A stretch of 64,000 bases of DNA from assembly GCA_016793635.1 (NCBI GenBank), contig JAEUMD010000011.1, positions 186,001 to 250,000 of the forward strand, given 5' to 3'. The DNA is from Hyphomicrobiaceae bacterium. Its GTDB lineage: Bacteria > Pseudomonadota > Alphaproteobacteria > Rhizobiales > Hyphomicrobiaceae. Position 1 is the stretch's first letter. Each line of letters begins with the position of its first letter. This document shows positions 45,472-54,374 of the stretch, in pieces. The notes under the pieces are model-generated. The model worked only from the letters and a program-made list of their open reading frames with translations, did no database searches and was not told where the DNA came from. The translations under genes were made by a program, and so were the position numbers.

Positions 45472-45696
45472 TCACCGCGCGAGATACCAGAACAGCAGCG
45501 AAAGCGGCACGGTTACGACGCTCACTCCGATCAGTGTTCCAAGAGCATAACTGTAATTGCCGTCCCGCACTGCCGTCAGAATGCGCCGGTTCTCCAGGGC
45601 GAGAGCGGTCAGCACACCCAGCATGACGGCCCACAAATACCACAACTCCACGCACACCTCCGTCCATATCGGCTCACACTCTCCCTCGATTGCCAT
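45472..45696 (-). CDS. small membrane protein
   Basis: A 74-residue protein with two membrane helices (about 14-35 and 50-70) joined by a polar loop (NRRILTAVRDGNYSYA). The ATG at 45696 is chosen over one ten codons earlier because the upstream residues lack membrane-protein character. It lies between two genes on the other strand. No family is recognised; the two-helix pattern is the only support. Confidence 0.45.
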   Translation of the reverse strand: MAIEGECEPIWTEVCVELWYLWAVMLGVLTALALENRRILTAVRDGNYSYALGTLIGVSVVTVPLSLLFWYLAR

Positions 45697-45772
45697 ATCG
45701 CGCGGCCCTGCGGAAGAGCTGCGCACCGGGGATTCTCTTCCGGATGCACGCGCGCTCGGGTAGGCTCACGCC

Positions 45773-46153
45773 ATGAGCGGACCGAGATCATCTTCTTTGC
45801 GTGACTGGATGCTGCCCGGAGCCGCTGTGGCACTCGTCGTCGTCGCCGTGGCCGGTACGTACCTCTGGAAGCCGAAGGACGAACCACCGCGCGAATGTGG
45901 CCTCACCCCCGCCGCCCACCATCAGGGCTCTTTCCTCAACTGGCGGCTTTCGATGAGCCCGGGCGAGGGCATGAGCGGAGAGGTTTCCGCCCTCGTCAAG
46001 CTCGACGACGGGCGCGAGGTCGTCGCCTACAACGTCACCAGCGCTGGCGGACTATCGCCCGGCGACCGCGTGACCGTCGCCGAGATCGTGTGCGTGCACC
46101 GCGTCGTCTATACGCTGACGGCGTTCGGCGCTTCGTCGACACCGACGAACTGA
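45773..46153 (+). CDS. one-helix protein with a small beta domain
   Basis: A 126-residue protein with a membrane helix at about 13-31 and a beta-rich C-terminal domain (SGEVSALVKLDDGREVVAYNV, then LSPGDRVTVAEIVCVHRVVYTLTAF). It resembles the 45044-45385 protein in layout and core motif. Two cysteines (near 42 and 106) might pair. It ends 99 bp before tRNA-Leu. Function unknown. Confidence 0.7.
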   Translation: MSGPRSSSLRDWMLPGAAVALVVVAVAGTYLWKPKDEPPRECGLTPAAHHQGSFLNWRLSMSPGEGMSGEVSALVKLDDGREVVAYNVTSAGGLSPGDRVTVAEIVCVHRVVYTLTAFGASSTPTN

Positions 46154-46252
46154 TGGTGCCGGCTTTGCCCGCCACCGACGAACCCGATTGACTGCCCCTC
46201 GCCACCCGCTATTAATCGCCGCTCCGAGCGGGCCATCGCCCGCATGCGGCAA

Positions 46253-46338
46253 GCCTCTGTGGCGGAACGGTAGACGCGGCAGACTCAAAATCTGCTATCC
46301 GCAAGGGTGTGGGGGTTCGAGTCCCTCCAGGGGCACCA
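46253..46338 (+). tRNA. tRNA-Leu (anticodon CAA)
   Basis: A class II tRNA of 86 bases including an encoded CCA. The acceptor stem GCCTCTG pairs with CAGGGGC (one G-T). The anticodon stem GCAGA/TCTGC encloses loop CTCAAAA, giving anticodon CAA (reads UUG). A long variable arm and the T-arm GGGGGTTCGAGTCCCTC follow. All parts can be folded by eye. Confidence 0.95.
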
Positions 46339-46643
46339 TTTGTTCTCATCGTGGAGCGTTACGGCGACAGGACTTCACGCCAACGCGATGAACAGTACGG
46401 TTCCAAGTGACGACTGCACGTCACTGTAACCGTTGAACCTCCGATTTTTTGCAGTCGATTTCCACGGTCGATCGGAGATTGGCAATCGTCGAAAAACGAC
46501 CGTGACGCCAAGCCCCTCTCCGGCACCACTGCGTGGACCAGCAAGCCTAATGCTACTCCCGACTGCTCTGTGCCCAACGCGTCCTCTTTCGAGGCTTGAG
46601 ATCGCGGCCTTCTAGCCCGCCGGTGGGCTGGTATCGTCAGCCC
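46339..46643. other. gap between tRNA-Leu and the chromate genes
   Basis: 305 bp without a gene. It contains the hairpin/T-run at 46397-46450, an 8-bp inverted repeat (CACGGTCG 46463-46470, CGACCGTG 46497-46504), a tRNA-3'-end-like string at 46509-46528 and a small stem at 46614-46629 that could end chrA. The mixture of inverted repeats and a tRNA-like end would suit an old insertion boundary. Confidence 0.4.
46397..46450 (+). terminator. strong hairpin and T-run behind tRNA-Leu
   Basis: Nested arms ACGGTT and AGTGACG pair with CGTCACT and AACCGT around loop ACTGCA (46397-46433). TTTTTT follows at 46445-46450. It is probably the tRNA transcript terminator, although the T-run is 11 bases beyond the stem. 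Confidence 0.45.
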
Positions 46644-47969
46644 TTAGCTCATCATCCGGATCAGGAGCGACAGAGCAGCGGCGGCGGCGAGCGTCCAGGC
46701 GATCCCTGCATGCCGAAACAGCAGCAAATAGGCGCTAACGGCAGCGATAGCGACGACCCGCCAGTCGAGTGTCGAGAACTCCGGCAACCAGAATGAAAGG
46801 GGGCCGGATACGACGTGATCGACCTTGCCAAAGAAGACGTGCAGGCCGAACCACACGGCCAGATTGAGAATGACCCCGACGACGGCAGCCGTGATGGCCG
46901 ACAGCGCTCCCTTCAGCCGCGGCTGCGCAATAATCCACTCGATGTACGGGGCGCCTGCAAAAATCCAGAGAAAGCACGGGGCGAACGTCGCCCAGAGCGC
47001 GACCACCGCTCCCATGATCCCCATCGCCAGTGCCGGCCCGCCGCCATGCTGATAGGCGGCGAGGTAGCCTACGAACTGGGTCACCAGGATGAGAGGCCCC
47101 GGTGTCGTTTCAGCAAGCCCGAGGCCATCCATCATCTGCCCAGCATCGAGCCAACCGAAATGTGTAACGACATCCTGCCCCATGTAGGCGAGCACGGCGT
47201 AGGCGCCGCCGAACGTCACGACGGCGAGCTTGGAGAAAAACCAACCGAGTTGCGCCAGCACATGATCCTTGCCGAAAATCGCCGCGACCAGCAGGAGCGG
47301 TATGATCCATATCGCCAGCCATGCCGCGACCGTTCTGGCGGTGCTCGTGAAAGCGACTTGCGGAGGTGCCTTGATCGCTGACGCACTTGCTGCGTCGCTC
47401 ACCCGCCAAAATCCAAAGAGAGCGGCGGTGAATACGATCAGCGGGAACGGCAGGCCAAGAAAGAAGATCGCCGCAAATGAAAGGCCCGCCAGAACCCAGT
47501 GCCAGCTGGCCTTGAGGGCGCGCTTGGAAATCCGCAGCAGCGCCTCGATAACGATGACGAGTACAGCGGCTTTCACCCCAAAGAAGATGGCTTCCACGAG
47601 CGGCACATTGCCGAACGCAGCGTAGATCATGGACAAGGCGAGCACGACCGCCGCGCCCGGCAGCACGAACAGCAATCCCGCCGCAAGACCGCCCGCCAAT
47701 CCGTGCAGGCGCCATCCGGCGTAGGTGGCAAGTTGCATCGCCTCCGGCCCCGGTAGCAGCATGCAGAAGGACAACGCGTTGAGATACTGCTGCTCGCTCA
47801 GCCAACGCTTCTCGTCGACGACGATGCGGTGCATCAGCGCGATTTGCGCCGTCGGTCCGCCGAACGACAGAACTCCAATCCGGCCCCACGTCGCGAGCGC
47901 TTCGCTGAATGTGGGCGGGTCGGCCACCTCGGCGTTCCCTTCACCGGGCGCGTTCACTCGATTCCCCAT
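46644..47969 (-). CDS. chrA: chromate transporter ChrA
   Basis: CHR-superfamily membrane protein that exports chromate. The 441 residues form the long, two-domain type: two homologous halves of about six helices, each with its signature (SFGGPTAQIALM near residue 35 and TFGGAYAVLAYMGQDVV near 255) and a PGP motif (LLPGPEAMQ and TTPGPLILV). It is the second gene of a chrB-chrA operon with a 9-bp gap. Sulfate-like or other oxyanion transport is a lesser possibility. Confidence 0.93.
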   Translation of the reverse strand: MGNRVNAPGEGNAEVADPPTFSEALATWGRIGVLSFGGPTAQIALMHRIVVDEKRWLSEQQYLNALSFCMLLPGPEAMQLATYAGWRLHGLAGGLAAGLLFVLPGAAVVLALSMIYAAFGNVPLVEAIFFGVKAAVLVIVIEALLRISKRALKASWHWVLAGLSFAAIFFLGLPFPLIVFTAALFGFWRVSDAASASAIKAPPQVAFTSTARTVAAWLAIWIIPLLLVAAIFGKDHVLAQLGWFFSKLAVVTFGGAYAVLAYMGQDVVTHFGWLDAGQMMDGLGLAETTPGPLILVTQFVGYLAAYQHGGGPALAMGIMGAVVALWATFAPCFLWIFAGAPYIEWIIAQPRLKGALSAITAAVVGVILNLAVWFGLHVFFGKVDHVVSGPLSFWLPEFSTLDWRVVAIAAVSAYLLLFRHAGIAWTLAAAAALSLLIRMMS

Positions 47970-47978
47970 ACTCGTCTC

Positions 47979-48794
47979 TCAGGCTTGAGGTTTACTGGCA
48001 GGCCAGTTGTGCGTCTCGTCGGTCGCATCGCGACACCAGCGATAGAACCCGTCGTAGATACTCATTGCCGCGGCAAGTTGAGTGAGGTCGTCGCGGTACA
48101 TCCGCGAGAAGCCCAGGGAAACGGCGAGCAAGCCCGCCGCCTCGGGCGCCAGATCGAGGCGCGCCGTATCGGCAGCCCTGACGATCGTCGCCAAGCGGCG
48201 CAGCGGAGCGATCTCAAGCCCGAATTCGTCGAGCATGGCGTCGAAGGTGCACGTCTCGCCCCGATGGCTCCAGAAGACATCGTCAATGTCGAAGGGTGCG
48301 CCACCATGGCGCTCCGCAACGGCGACAACATCGCCAGCCGGCACGAACAGCATGACGGCGTTGGGGTCGACAAAGCGACGGATCAGCCAGGGGCAGGCGA
48401 TGCGGTCGATCTTCGGACGTTGCCGCGTGACCCAGACCGTTCTGCCTTTCGCGTCGAGCGCCGGTAGCTTGCCGGTTTTGATGGTCGGATGCGCGGCGGC
48501 TTGCCAGGCCGAATATCCGCCAGCGAGCGTTTCGGCCGCGATGCCACAGGTACGCAGGAGTGCGGCGATACCCTGGCTCGATGCGCCGCCGTTCTCGCAG
48601 ACCACGACCACGGGTTTGCCCGCGAAGTCGCTCGCCCAGCCGCCGACGTCGTGTGGATCGCGCGGGAATGTTCCAGGTATCCGCATGTCGTAAGCGACGC
48701 CACCGATCGGGCGAACGTCCACGATTGCAGGTGAGCCGGGCAAGCCGATCAGGCGGACCAGCTGAGCCGGTGTGATTTCGGTTGGCGAGGGCAT
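47979..48794 (-). CDS. chrB: rhodanese-ChrB fusion, chromate-resistance protein
   Basis: A 271-residue protein combining an N-terminal rhodanese domain (about 1-105, active-site Cys66 in VVVVCENGGASSQG) with a ChrB C-terminal domain (about 115-265, starting TVWVTRQRPKIDRIACPWLIRRFVDP). ChrB proteins sense chromate or support its efflux and reduction; the rhodanese part may handle sulfur species. It lies just ahead of chrA. I chose the ATG at 48794 because the 39 codons before it are not family-like and precede the rhodanese start. Confidence 0.9.
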   Translation of the reverse strand: MPSPTEITPAQLVRLIGLPGSPAIVDVRPIGGVAYDMRIPGTFPRDPHDVGGWASDFAGKPVVVVCENGGASSQGIAALLRTCGIAAETLAGGYSAWQAAAHPTIKTGKLPALDAKGRTVWVTRQRPKIDRIACPWLIRRFVDPNAVMLFVPAGDVVAVAERHGGAPFDIDDVFWSHRGETCTFDAMLDEFGLEIAPLRRLATIVRAADTARLDLAPEAAGLLAVSLGFSRMYRDDLTQLAAAMSIYDGFYRWCRDATDETHNWPASKPQA

Positions 48795-49052
48795 AAAGCG
48801 TCCGTCCTTCGAACGAAGGTTGCATGGACGCGATCCTTGGGCTGACGCCTCACGGGGCGGTCGCGTTTGCCCCTTGGCGGGCATGAAAAGGTGAAGCCGG
48901 AGAATTGTCAACGACGTTCGTCGGCGGCCTCGGTGGCAATGGTCTCAGCAACGAAGGCATGCAGCGGCCTATTGTTACACTCTGAAACATTGGCGAAATC
49001 CCCCTGCAACGCGAAGCATGCACTTGTTTCCACTTCGGGGGCTCGCCGGAAG

Positions 49053-50822
49053 ATGGACACTATGCGCAAGGCTTTATCGCTCGCTCTTTCCCTAGCCACA
49101 GGGCTGCTCGTACTGATGAGCACGAGCCTCCTCGCCAATGCGCATGAGGGGCACGACCACGACAAGCCGCCGCCGCTCAATCTGCCGGTCGCGCCGCGCG
49201 TGCTCGCCGTAACGCCGGAGTTGGAGCTCGTCGGCGTGTTGTCCGGAAAAAACCGCCTCACGGTCTTCCTGCACTCATTTGCGTCCAACGAGCCAGTCGC
49301 CGGCGCAAAGATGACGGTCTCGACCGACAGCGGTTCAGTGGCAGGGAAGGCAGGAGGCGCCGGCGTTTTCACAGTCGCTGCACCATGGATCGGCAACGCC
49401 GATTCGACCGACCTCATCTTCGCGCTGACGCTGGCGGACGGGAGCGAGGATCTGCTGACCGGCCGTCTCGAGGTGCCACAGTCGCTGGATAAAGGACAGG
49501 TGACGGCGAAGGCCGACAAGATGGGTTGGTTGTCGATGAACCCGGTGCTGCTTTGGGGCTTGGGTGGCGGCTTTGCAGTCGGCGTCTTGCTGACACTGCT
49601 TGTTACTGGAGTGCGCTCGCGCACCGGGAACCGCGCTGAGCAAGAGGTCGGCGCAACTGAACACGAGCCCGTCCAAGCCGCGAGCGCGGTGCACTTGGTG
49701 CGCCGCACTGTAGGCATCATGATCTTGGCCGGCTTCTCCGCAAGCTTAGCGGCCTTCGACGTACGCGCCGCCGAAGGCACTTCAGTTGCACCCGATCTCC
49801 CCTCGGTGCCATCGACCATGGCGACCGATCAACCTCAGCGTATGCCCGATGCGACGCTGTTCATTCCCAAGGCTACGCAGCACCTTCTTTCTATCCGTAC
49901 CCAAGTGGTGGAGCGGACAAAGGCGGCGCGCGCCGTCGAGTTGACGGGGCGTGTCATCGTTGGCCCCCAGAATCTCGGTCGGGTGCAATCAAATCGTCCT
50001 GGCCGCTTCATCACGGCCGGCGAACAGGTCGGCTTTGTCGGTATGAAAGTAAAAGCCGGTCAGCTGCTTGGCTTCGTCGAAACCTATATCGAGGCCGCGG
50101 ACCGAGCCAACATCGTCAGCCAAATCGCCGAGACCGAGGCGAGGATCACCAAGAACCGAACAATTCTGTCGCGATACGAGAAGTCGCCGGGCGCGGTACC
50201 CCAGGTCAAGATCGACGAGGTGCGCGGAGAGTTGCAGGCCTTGATCCAGCGGCGCGAGGAACTCGTGCCAAGCACCTCGGCACGCGAGCCGCTCGTAGCG
50301 CCCATCAGCGGTGTCATCTCGGCGGCCCGTGTCGTCGTCGGTCAAGTGATCGAACCACGGGATGTGCTGTTCGAGATCATCGACCCCTCGGAATTCTGGA
50401 TCGAAGCGATAGCGCCCCACTCGGAGGACATCGTCGGCGCAGCCTCGGCCATCGCCACTGTGCATGACCACCACAAGCTCGAACTCGAATATCTCGGCCG
50501 GGGTCTGGCTCTTCGCAATCATTCCACGGTGCTGAATTTCAAGGTGTTGACGGTTGGCGAGGAACTCGCCGTCGGCATGACGGCGCGCGTGATGCTGAAA
50601 CTCGATCACGAGGTCGAAGGCTTCATCCTGCCCAATTCCTCCGTCGTGCGAGGGCCGACCGGTTTGCCCATCGTCTGGTTGAAGAACTCGCCCGAGCGTT
50701 TCGAGCCGCAGGTGGTGAAGATTGAGCCGTTCGACGGCAGCTCGGTGGTCGTAACGGCCGGATTGAAGGCCGACCAGCGCGTGGTGACCGATGGCGTGAC
50801 ACTCCTCAATCAGGTCCGTTGA
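49053..50822 (+). CDS. RND efflux adaptor fused to an N-terminal metal-type domain
   Basis: A 589-residue periplasmic adaptor, longer than usual (about 350-450). In order: signal peptide (1-29), His-rich HEGHDHDKPPP, a beta domain (about 45-165, like YtkA/carboxypeptidase-regulatory folds), a membrane helix (about 172-196), a second hydrophobic stretch (about 225-245) and an HlyD/CusB-type region with barrel-sandwich halves around a short hairpin (about 280-580). It serves the RND pump 12 bp downstream. ATG 49053 is chosen; ATG 49062 is possible. The fusion of an anchored metal-type domain to the adaptor is unusual. Confidence 0.85.
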   Translation: MDTMRKALSLALSLATGLLVLMSTSLLANAHEGHDHDKPPPLNLPVAPRVLAVTPELELVGVLSGKNRLTVFLHSFASNEPVAGAKMTVSTDSGSVAGKAGGAGVFTVAAPWIGNADSTDLIFALTLADGSEDLLTGRLEVPQSLDKGQVTAKADKMGWLSMNPVLLWGLGGGFAVGVLLTLLVTGVRSRTGNRAEQEVGATEHEPVQAASAVHLVRRTVGIMILAGFSASLAAFDVRAAEGTSVAPDLPSVPSTMATDQPQRMPDATLFIPKATQHLLSIRTQVVERTKAARAVELTGRVIVGPQNLGRVQSNRPGRFITAGEQVGFVGMKVKAGQLLGFVETYIEAADRANIVSQIAETEARITKNRTILSRYEKSPGAVPQVKIDEVRGELQALIQRREELVPSTSAREPLVAPISGVISAARVVVGQVIEPRDVLFEIIDPSEFWIEAIAPHSEDIVGAASAIATVHDHHKLELEYLGRGLALRNHSTVLNFKVLTVGEELAVGMTARVMLKLDHEVEGFILPNSSVVRGPTGLPIVWLKNSPERFEPQVVKIEPFDGSSVVVTAGLKADQRVVTDGVTLLNQVR

Positions 50823-50834
50823 GGGAGCGCACGG

Positions 50835-53800
50835 ATGTTCAACTTTCTGGTCGCTGCCAGCCTCCGAAACCGGCTTTTCGTCATAGCGCTGGCGGGCCTC
50901 CTTGTCGTCTACGGCGCGCTCGCTCTCAAGACACTGCCCGTCGATGTCTTTCCCGACCTCAACCGTCCGACCGTAACGCTGATGACGGAGTCGGCGGGCT
51001 TGGCGCCGGAGGAGGTCGAGACCCTTGTCACGTTCCCTATCGAGACGGCGATGAACGGCATGGCCGGTGTGACCCGCGTCCGCTCGGTCTCCAGTGTCGG
51101 CCTTTCGATCGTCTACGTCGAGTTCGACTGGGGCACCGACATTTTCCTCAACCGCCAACAGGTGAGCGAGCGACTCAACATCGTGCGCGAGCAGCTCCCC
51201 CAAGGCGTCGTTCCGCAGATGGCTCCCGTGACCTCGATCATGGGCGAGATCATGCTGATCGCGGTTTCGAGCACATCGAAAACACCGATGGAGACGCGCG
51301 AAATCGCCGACTGGACGTTGAGGCCGCGGCTTCTCACGATTCCCGGCGTCGCGCAGATCATCCCTATCGGCGGCGAGGTGCGCCAGTACAGGGTCGCGCT
51401 CGACACCGCTCAAATGGCGCTGCTCGACATTTCGCGTGAGGTGGTCGAGCAGGCGATCGCCAAGTTCGGCTCCAATACGGCCGGGGGTTTCGTCGATCAA
51501 CACGCACGCGAGTATCTGATCCGCAATCTTGGACGAACGACGCGGCTCGAGGACCTGCGCAACCTGCCCGTCGCCTATCGCGACCACGTACCGGTTCGCC
51601 TGTATCAGGTGGCCGAGGTCGATTACGCCGCACGCGTCAAGCGCGGTGACGCCGGCTACATGGGCAATCCTGCCGTCATCCTGTCAGTGCAAAAGCAACC
51701 GGCGGCCGACAGCCTGAAGCTCACCGATGAGATCGAGTCCTCGCTCGCCGCTCTGCGCAAAGTGCTGCCTGCGGATGTCCAGGTCAGCGTGTTGTTCCGC
51801 CAGGCGGACTTCATCAAGACCTCCGTCGACAATGTGCAGAAGGTGTTGCTCGAGGCGATGGTCGTCGTCGCCATCGTGCTGTTCGCCTTCCTGCTCAACT
51901 GGCGCACCACAGCGATCTCGCTCACTGCTATCCCGATCTCAATCCTGATCACCGTTATCGTGTTCCAGTGGTTCGGCCTCACTATCAACACCATGACGCT
52001 CGGTGGATTGGCCATTGCCATCGGCGAGCTTGTCGACGACGCCGTGGTCGACGTGGAGAACGTGTTCCGCCGCTTGCGCGAGAACGCCGCCAAGGCCGTG
52101 CCGAAGCCCGTGCTTCAGGTGATCGCCAGCGCTTCGCAAGAGGTGCGCTCGGGCATCATATATGCGACCTCTATCATCATTCTCGTGTTCATCCCGCTCT
52201 TCGCCTTGTCTGGCATCGAGGGGCGCTTGTTCGCACCGTTGGGCGTCGCCTACATCGTTTCAATCCTCGCGAGCCTCATCACCTCCATCACCGTAACGCC
52301 GGTGCTGTGCTACTACCTCCTGCCGAAGTCTGGTGCGATGGCACATGGCGACGGATGGCTCGTGCGGTTGCTGAAAGCCGGCAATCGGCGGTTGCTCGGT
52401 TGGGCGTTCCGCCAGCAGGCGTTCGTCATGACAGCAGCCCTCTTTGCCGTGATCGCCGCAGCGATCTCTGCGACGTATCTTCCGCGCGCCTTTCTGCCGG
52501 CGTTCAACGAAGGCACGCTCACGATCTCCATGCTATTCCGGCCGGGCATCTCGCTCGCCGAGTCGCACAAGGTCGGGCTCATCGCCGAGCGGCTGATCCT
52601 CCAAGTGCCGGAGGTCGAGACGGTCGGCCGCCGTACCGGCCGAGCCGAACTGGACGAGCACGCGGAGGGTGTTCATTCCGCCGAAATCGATGTCGACCTC
52701 AAAGCCTCCGGTCGGGGACGCGAGGAGATCATCAGCGATATCCGCGCCCGGCTCGCGGTGCTGCCCGCCAATATCAACGTGGGACAGCCGATCTCGCACC
52801 GCCTCGACCACATGTTGTCGGGCGTACGTGCGCAAATCGCGCTCAAGATCTTCGGCGACGACCTCGACACACTCCGCTCGCTCGCCGAGCAAATGAAGAC
52901 GCGGCTCGAAAGCATCCCCGGCTTGGTCGACATCTCGGTCGAGCGTCAGGTTCGCATCCCGCAGGTTCAGGTCGCCGTCGACTACGATGCCGCCTATGCA
53001 CACGGCGTCGCACCGGCTGCCATCACCGAGGCGCTCGGCCGTCTCATCAACGGGCGTGTTGTATCGGAGATCGTAGAAGGCAGCCGCAGGCATGATGTCG
53101 TGTTGCGTGTCGTCGATCGCGACCGCACGACCCAGGGATTGAAAAACCTCAATGTCGAAACACCGGCCGGTCCTATCGCACTGTCCACCTTCACCCGCAT
53201 CGTCGAGGACGACGGGCCGAACCAGATCTCGCGCGAGAACACCAAGCGCCGCATTTTCGTATTGGCCAACTCCGACGGCTCGGACATGGCTCGCATCGTC
53301 GAGGACATCCGCGCGATGCTCACCACACAGGAACTGCCAGGCGGCTATTTCACCTCGCTCGAGGGCACTTTCCAGGCGCAGGAAGACGCATCGCGAATCA
53401 TCTCGCTGTTGTCGCTCGTATCCCTCGCCGGCATCTTCACGGTGCTCTACAGCCGATACAAATCCGCCGTCCTTTCACTCATCATCATGGGTAACGTGCC
53501 GCTCGCGCTCATCGGCAGCGTTGTAGCCCTATCGATGGCCGGGCAGACGCTTTCTGTCGCCACCATGATCGGCTTCATCACGCTCGCCGGCATCAGCGCA
53601 CGCAACGGAATCCTGAAGATCAGTCATTATATCAACCTCACCCTGCTCGAGGGCGAGAGCTTTGGCCGAGACATGATTGTTCGAGGCAGCCTCGAGCGGC
53701 TCGTTCCCGTTCTCATGACGGCGCTGTCGGCGGGGCTGGCACTCATCCCGCTCATGATCGGAGCCGATGCTCCCGGCAAGGAAATCCTACACCCCGTGGC

Positions 53801-53954
53801 CATCACGATCTTCGGCGGCCTCGTCAGCTCCACACTTCTCGACACCGTGCTGACGCCAATCCTTTTCCTGCGCTATGGCGAAAAACCTCTGCGCAGGCTC
53901 ATGGCGGAGAGCGAAGTACGTTCGCTCGCGCCTGCCACCCACGAGGCCTATTGA
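50835..53954 (+). CDS. heavy-metal RND efflux pump (CzcA/CusA family)
   Basis: Proton-driven trimeric inner-membrane transporter of 1039 residues with twelve helices and two large periplasmic loops. The start (MFNFLVAASLRNRLFVI), LPVDVFPDLNRPTVTLMTE and the helix-4 segment ending VDDAVVDVENVFRRLRE mark the heavy-metal (HME) group. The usual CzcA D-F-G-x-x-x-D-G-A-V/x-V-E-N reads A-I-G-E-L-V-D-D-A-V-V-D-V-E-N here, so the metal is uncertain. No outer-membrane factor gene is present; a TolC-like channel must come from elsewhere. Confidence 0.92.
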   Translation: MFNFLVAASLRNRLFVIALAGLLVVYGALALKTLPVDVFPDLNRPTVTLMTESAGLAPEEVETLVTFPIETAMNGMAGVTRVRSVSSVGLSIVYVEFDWGTDIFLNRQQVSERLNIVREQLPQGVVPQMAPVTSIMGEIMLIAVSSTSKTPMETREIADWTLRPRLLTIPGVAQIIPIGGEVRQYRVALDTAQMALLDISREVVEQAIAKFGSNTAGGFVDQHAREYLIRNLGRTTRLEDLRNLPVAYRDHVPVRLYQVAEVDYAARVKRGDAGYMGNPAVILSVQKQPAADSLKLTDEIESSLAALRKVLPADVQVSVLFRQADFIKTSVDNVQKVLLEAMVVVAIVLFAFLLNWRTTAISLTAIPISILITVIVFQWFGLTINTMTLGGLAIAIGELVDDAVVDVENVFRRLRENAAKAVPKPVLQVIASASQEVRSGIIYATSIIILVFIPLFALSGIEGRLFAPLGVAYIVSILASLITSITVTPVLCYYLLPKSGAMAHGDGWLVRLLKAGNRRLLGWAFRQQAFVMTAALFAVIAAAISATYLPRAFLPAFNEGTLTISMLFRPGISLAESHKVGLIAERLILQVPEVETVGRRTGRAELDEHAEGVHSAEIDVDLKASGRGREEIISDIRARLAVLPANINVGQPISHRLDHMLSGVRAQIALKIFGDDLDTLRSLAEQMKTRLESIPGLVDISVERQVRIPQVQVAVDYDAAYAHGVAPAAITEALGRLINGRVVSEIVEGSRRHDVVLRVVDRDRTTQGLKNLNVETPAGPIALSTFTRIVEDDGPNQISRENTKRRIFVLANSDGSDMARIVEDIRAMLTTQELPGGYFTSLEGTFQAQEDASRIISLLSLVSLAGIFTVLYSRYKSAVLSLIIMGNVPLALIGSVVALSMAGQTLSVATMIGFITLAGISARNGILKISHYINLTLLEGESFGRDMIVRGSLERLVPVLMTALSAGLALIPLMIGADAPGKEILHPVAITIFGGLVSSTLLDTVLTPILFLRYGEKPLRRLMAESEVRSLAPATHEAY

Positions 53955-53984
53955 GCCTCGCCAATCTCACTTGAAGGAGCACTT

Positions 53985-54374
53985 ATGCTGCGCACTCTCT
54001 TGCTTCTCGTCGCTCTCGCGTTCGCCGGTCCTTCACTGGCGCATTCCGACCACAAATTCGTTCAGGGCCCCAATGGCGGCCACCTCATCGATGCCGGCGG
54101 CGGTGCTCAACACTGGGAAGTGGTGGCAACAGGCAACCAACTCACACTCTATGTGACCGATAGCAGCGAGAAGCCGGTAGACACGGCCGGCGGCAAAGCG
54201 GAGGGCAAGGTATTGATCGACGGCAAGACGCAAACCGTCTCATTCACCCCGGCCGGGGCCAACACCATGAAGGCGACGGGCGACTTCACCGCCGCCAAAG
54301 GTATGAAGGTCATCGTCAAGACCGATGGAGTTGGCGGCAAGAGTTTCCAGGCACGTCTCACGCCGATGATGTAA
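53985..54374 (+). CDS. small exported protein of the metal-efflux operon
   Basis: A 129-residue protein: signal peptide (1-19, ending SLA-HSD) and a beta-rich domain starting HSDHKFVQGPNGGHLIDAGGGAQHWEVV. The N-terminal histidines (H20, H23, H34, H43) could bind metal. The fold resembles the N-terminal beta domain of the fused adaptor in this operon. GAAGGAG precedes the ATG 30 bp after the pump. It may be a periplasmic metal chaperone, by inference from context. Confidence 0.8.
   Translation: MLRTLLLLVALAFAGPSLAHSDHKFVQGPNGGHLIDAGGGAQHWEVVATGNQLTLYVTDSSEKPVDTAGGKAEGKVLIDGKTQTVSFTPAGANTMKATGDFTAAKGMKVIVKTDGVGGKSFQARLTPMM

Noticed and set aside
49989-51587. 532-codon frame antisense to the RND adaptor and pump
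   Set aside because: It spans two real genes and the gap between them on the other strand, with no domain; a composition artefact.
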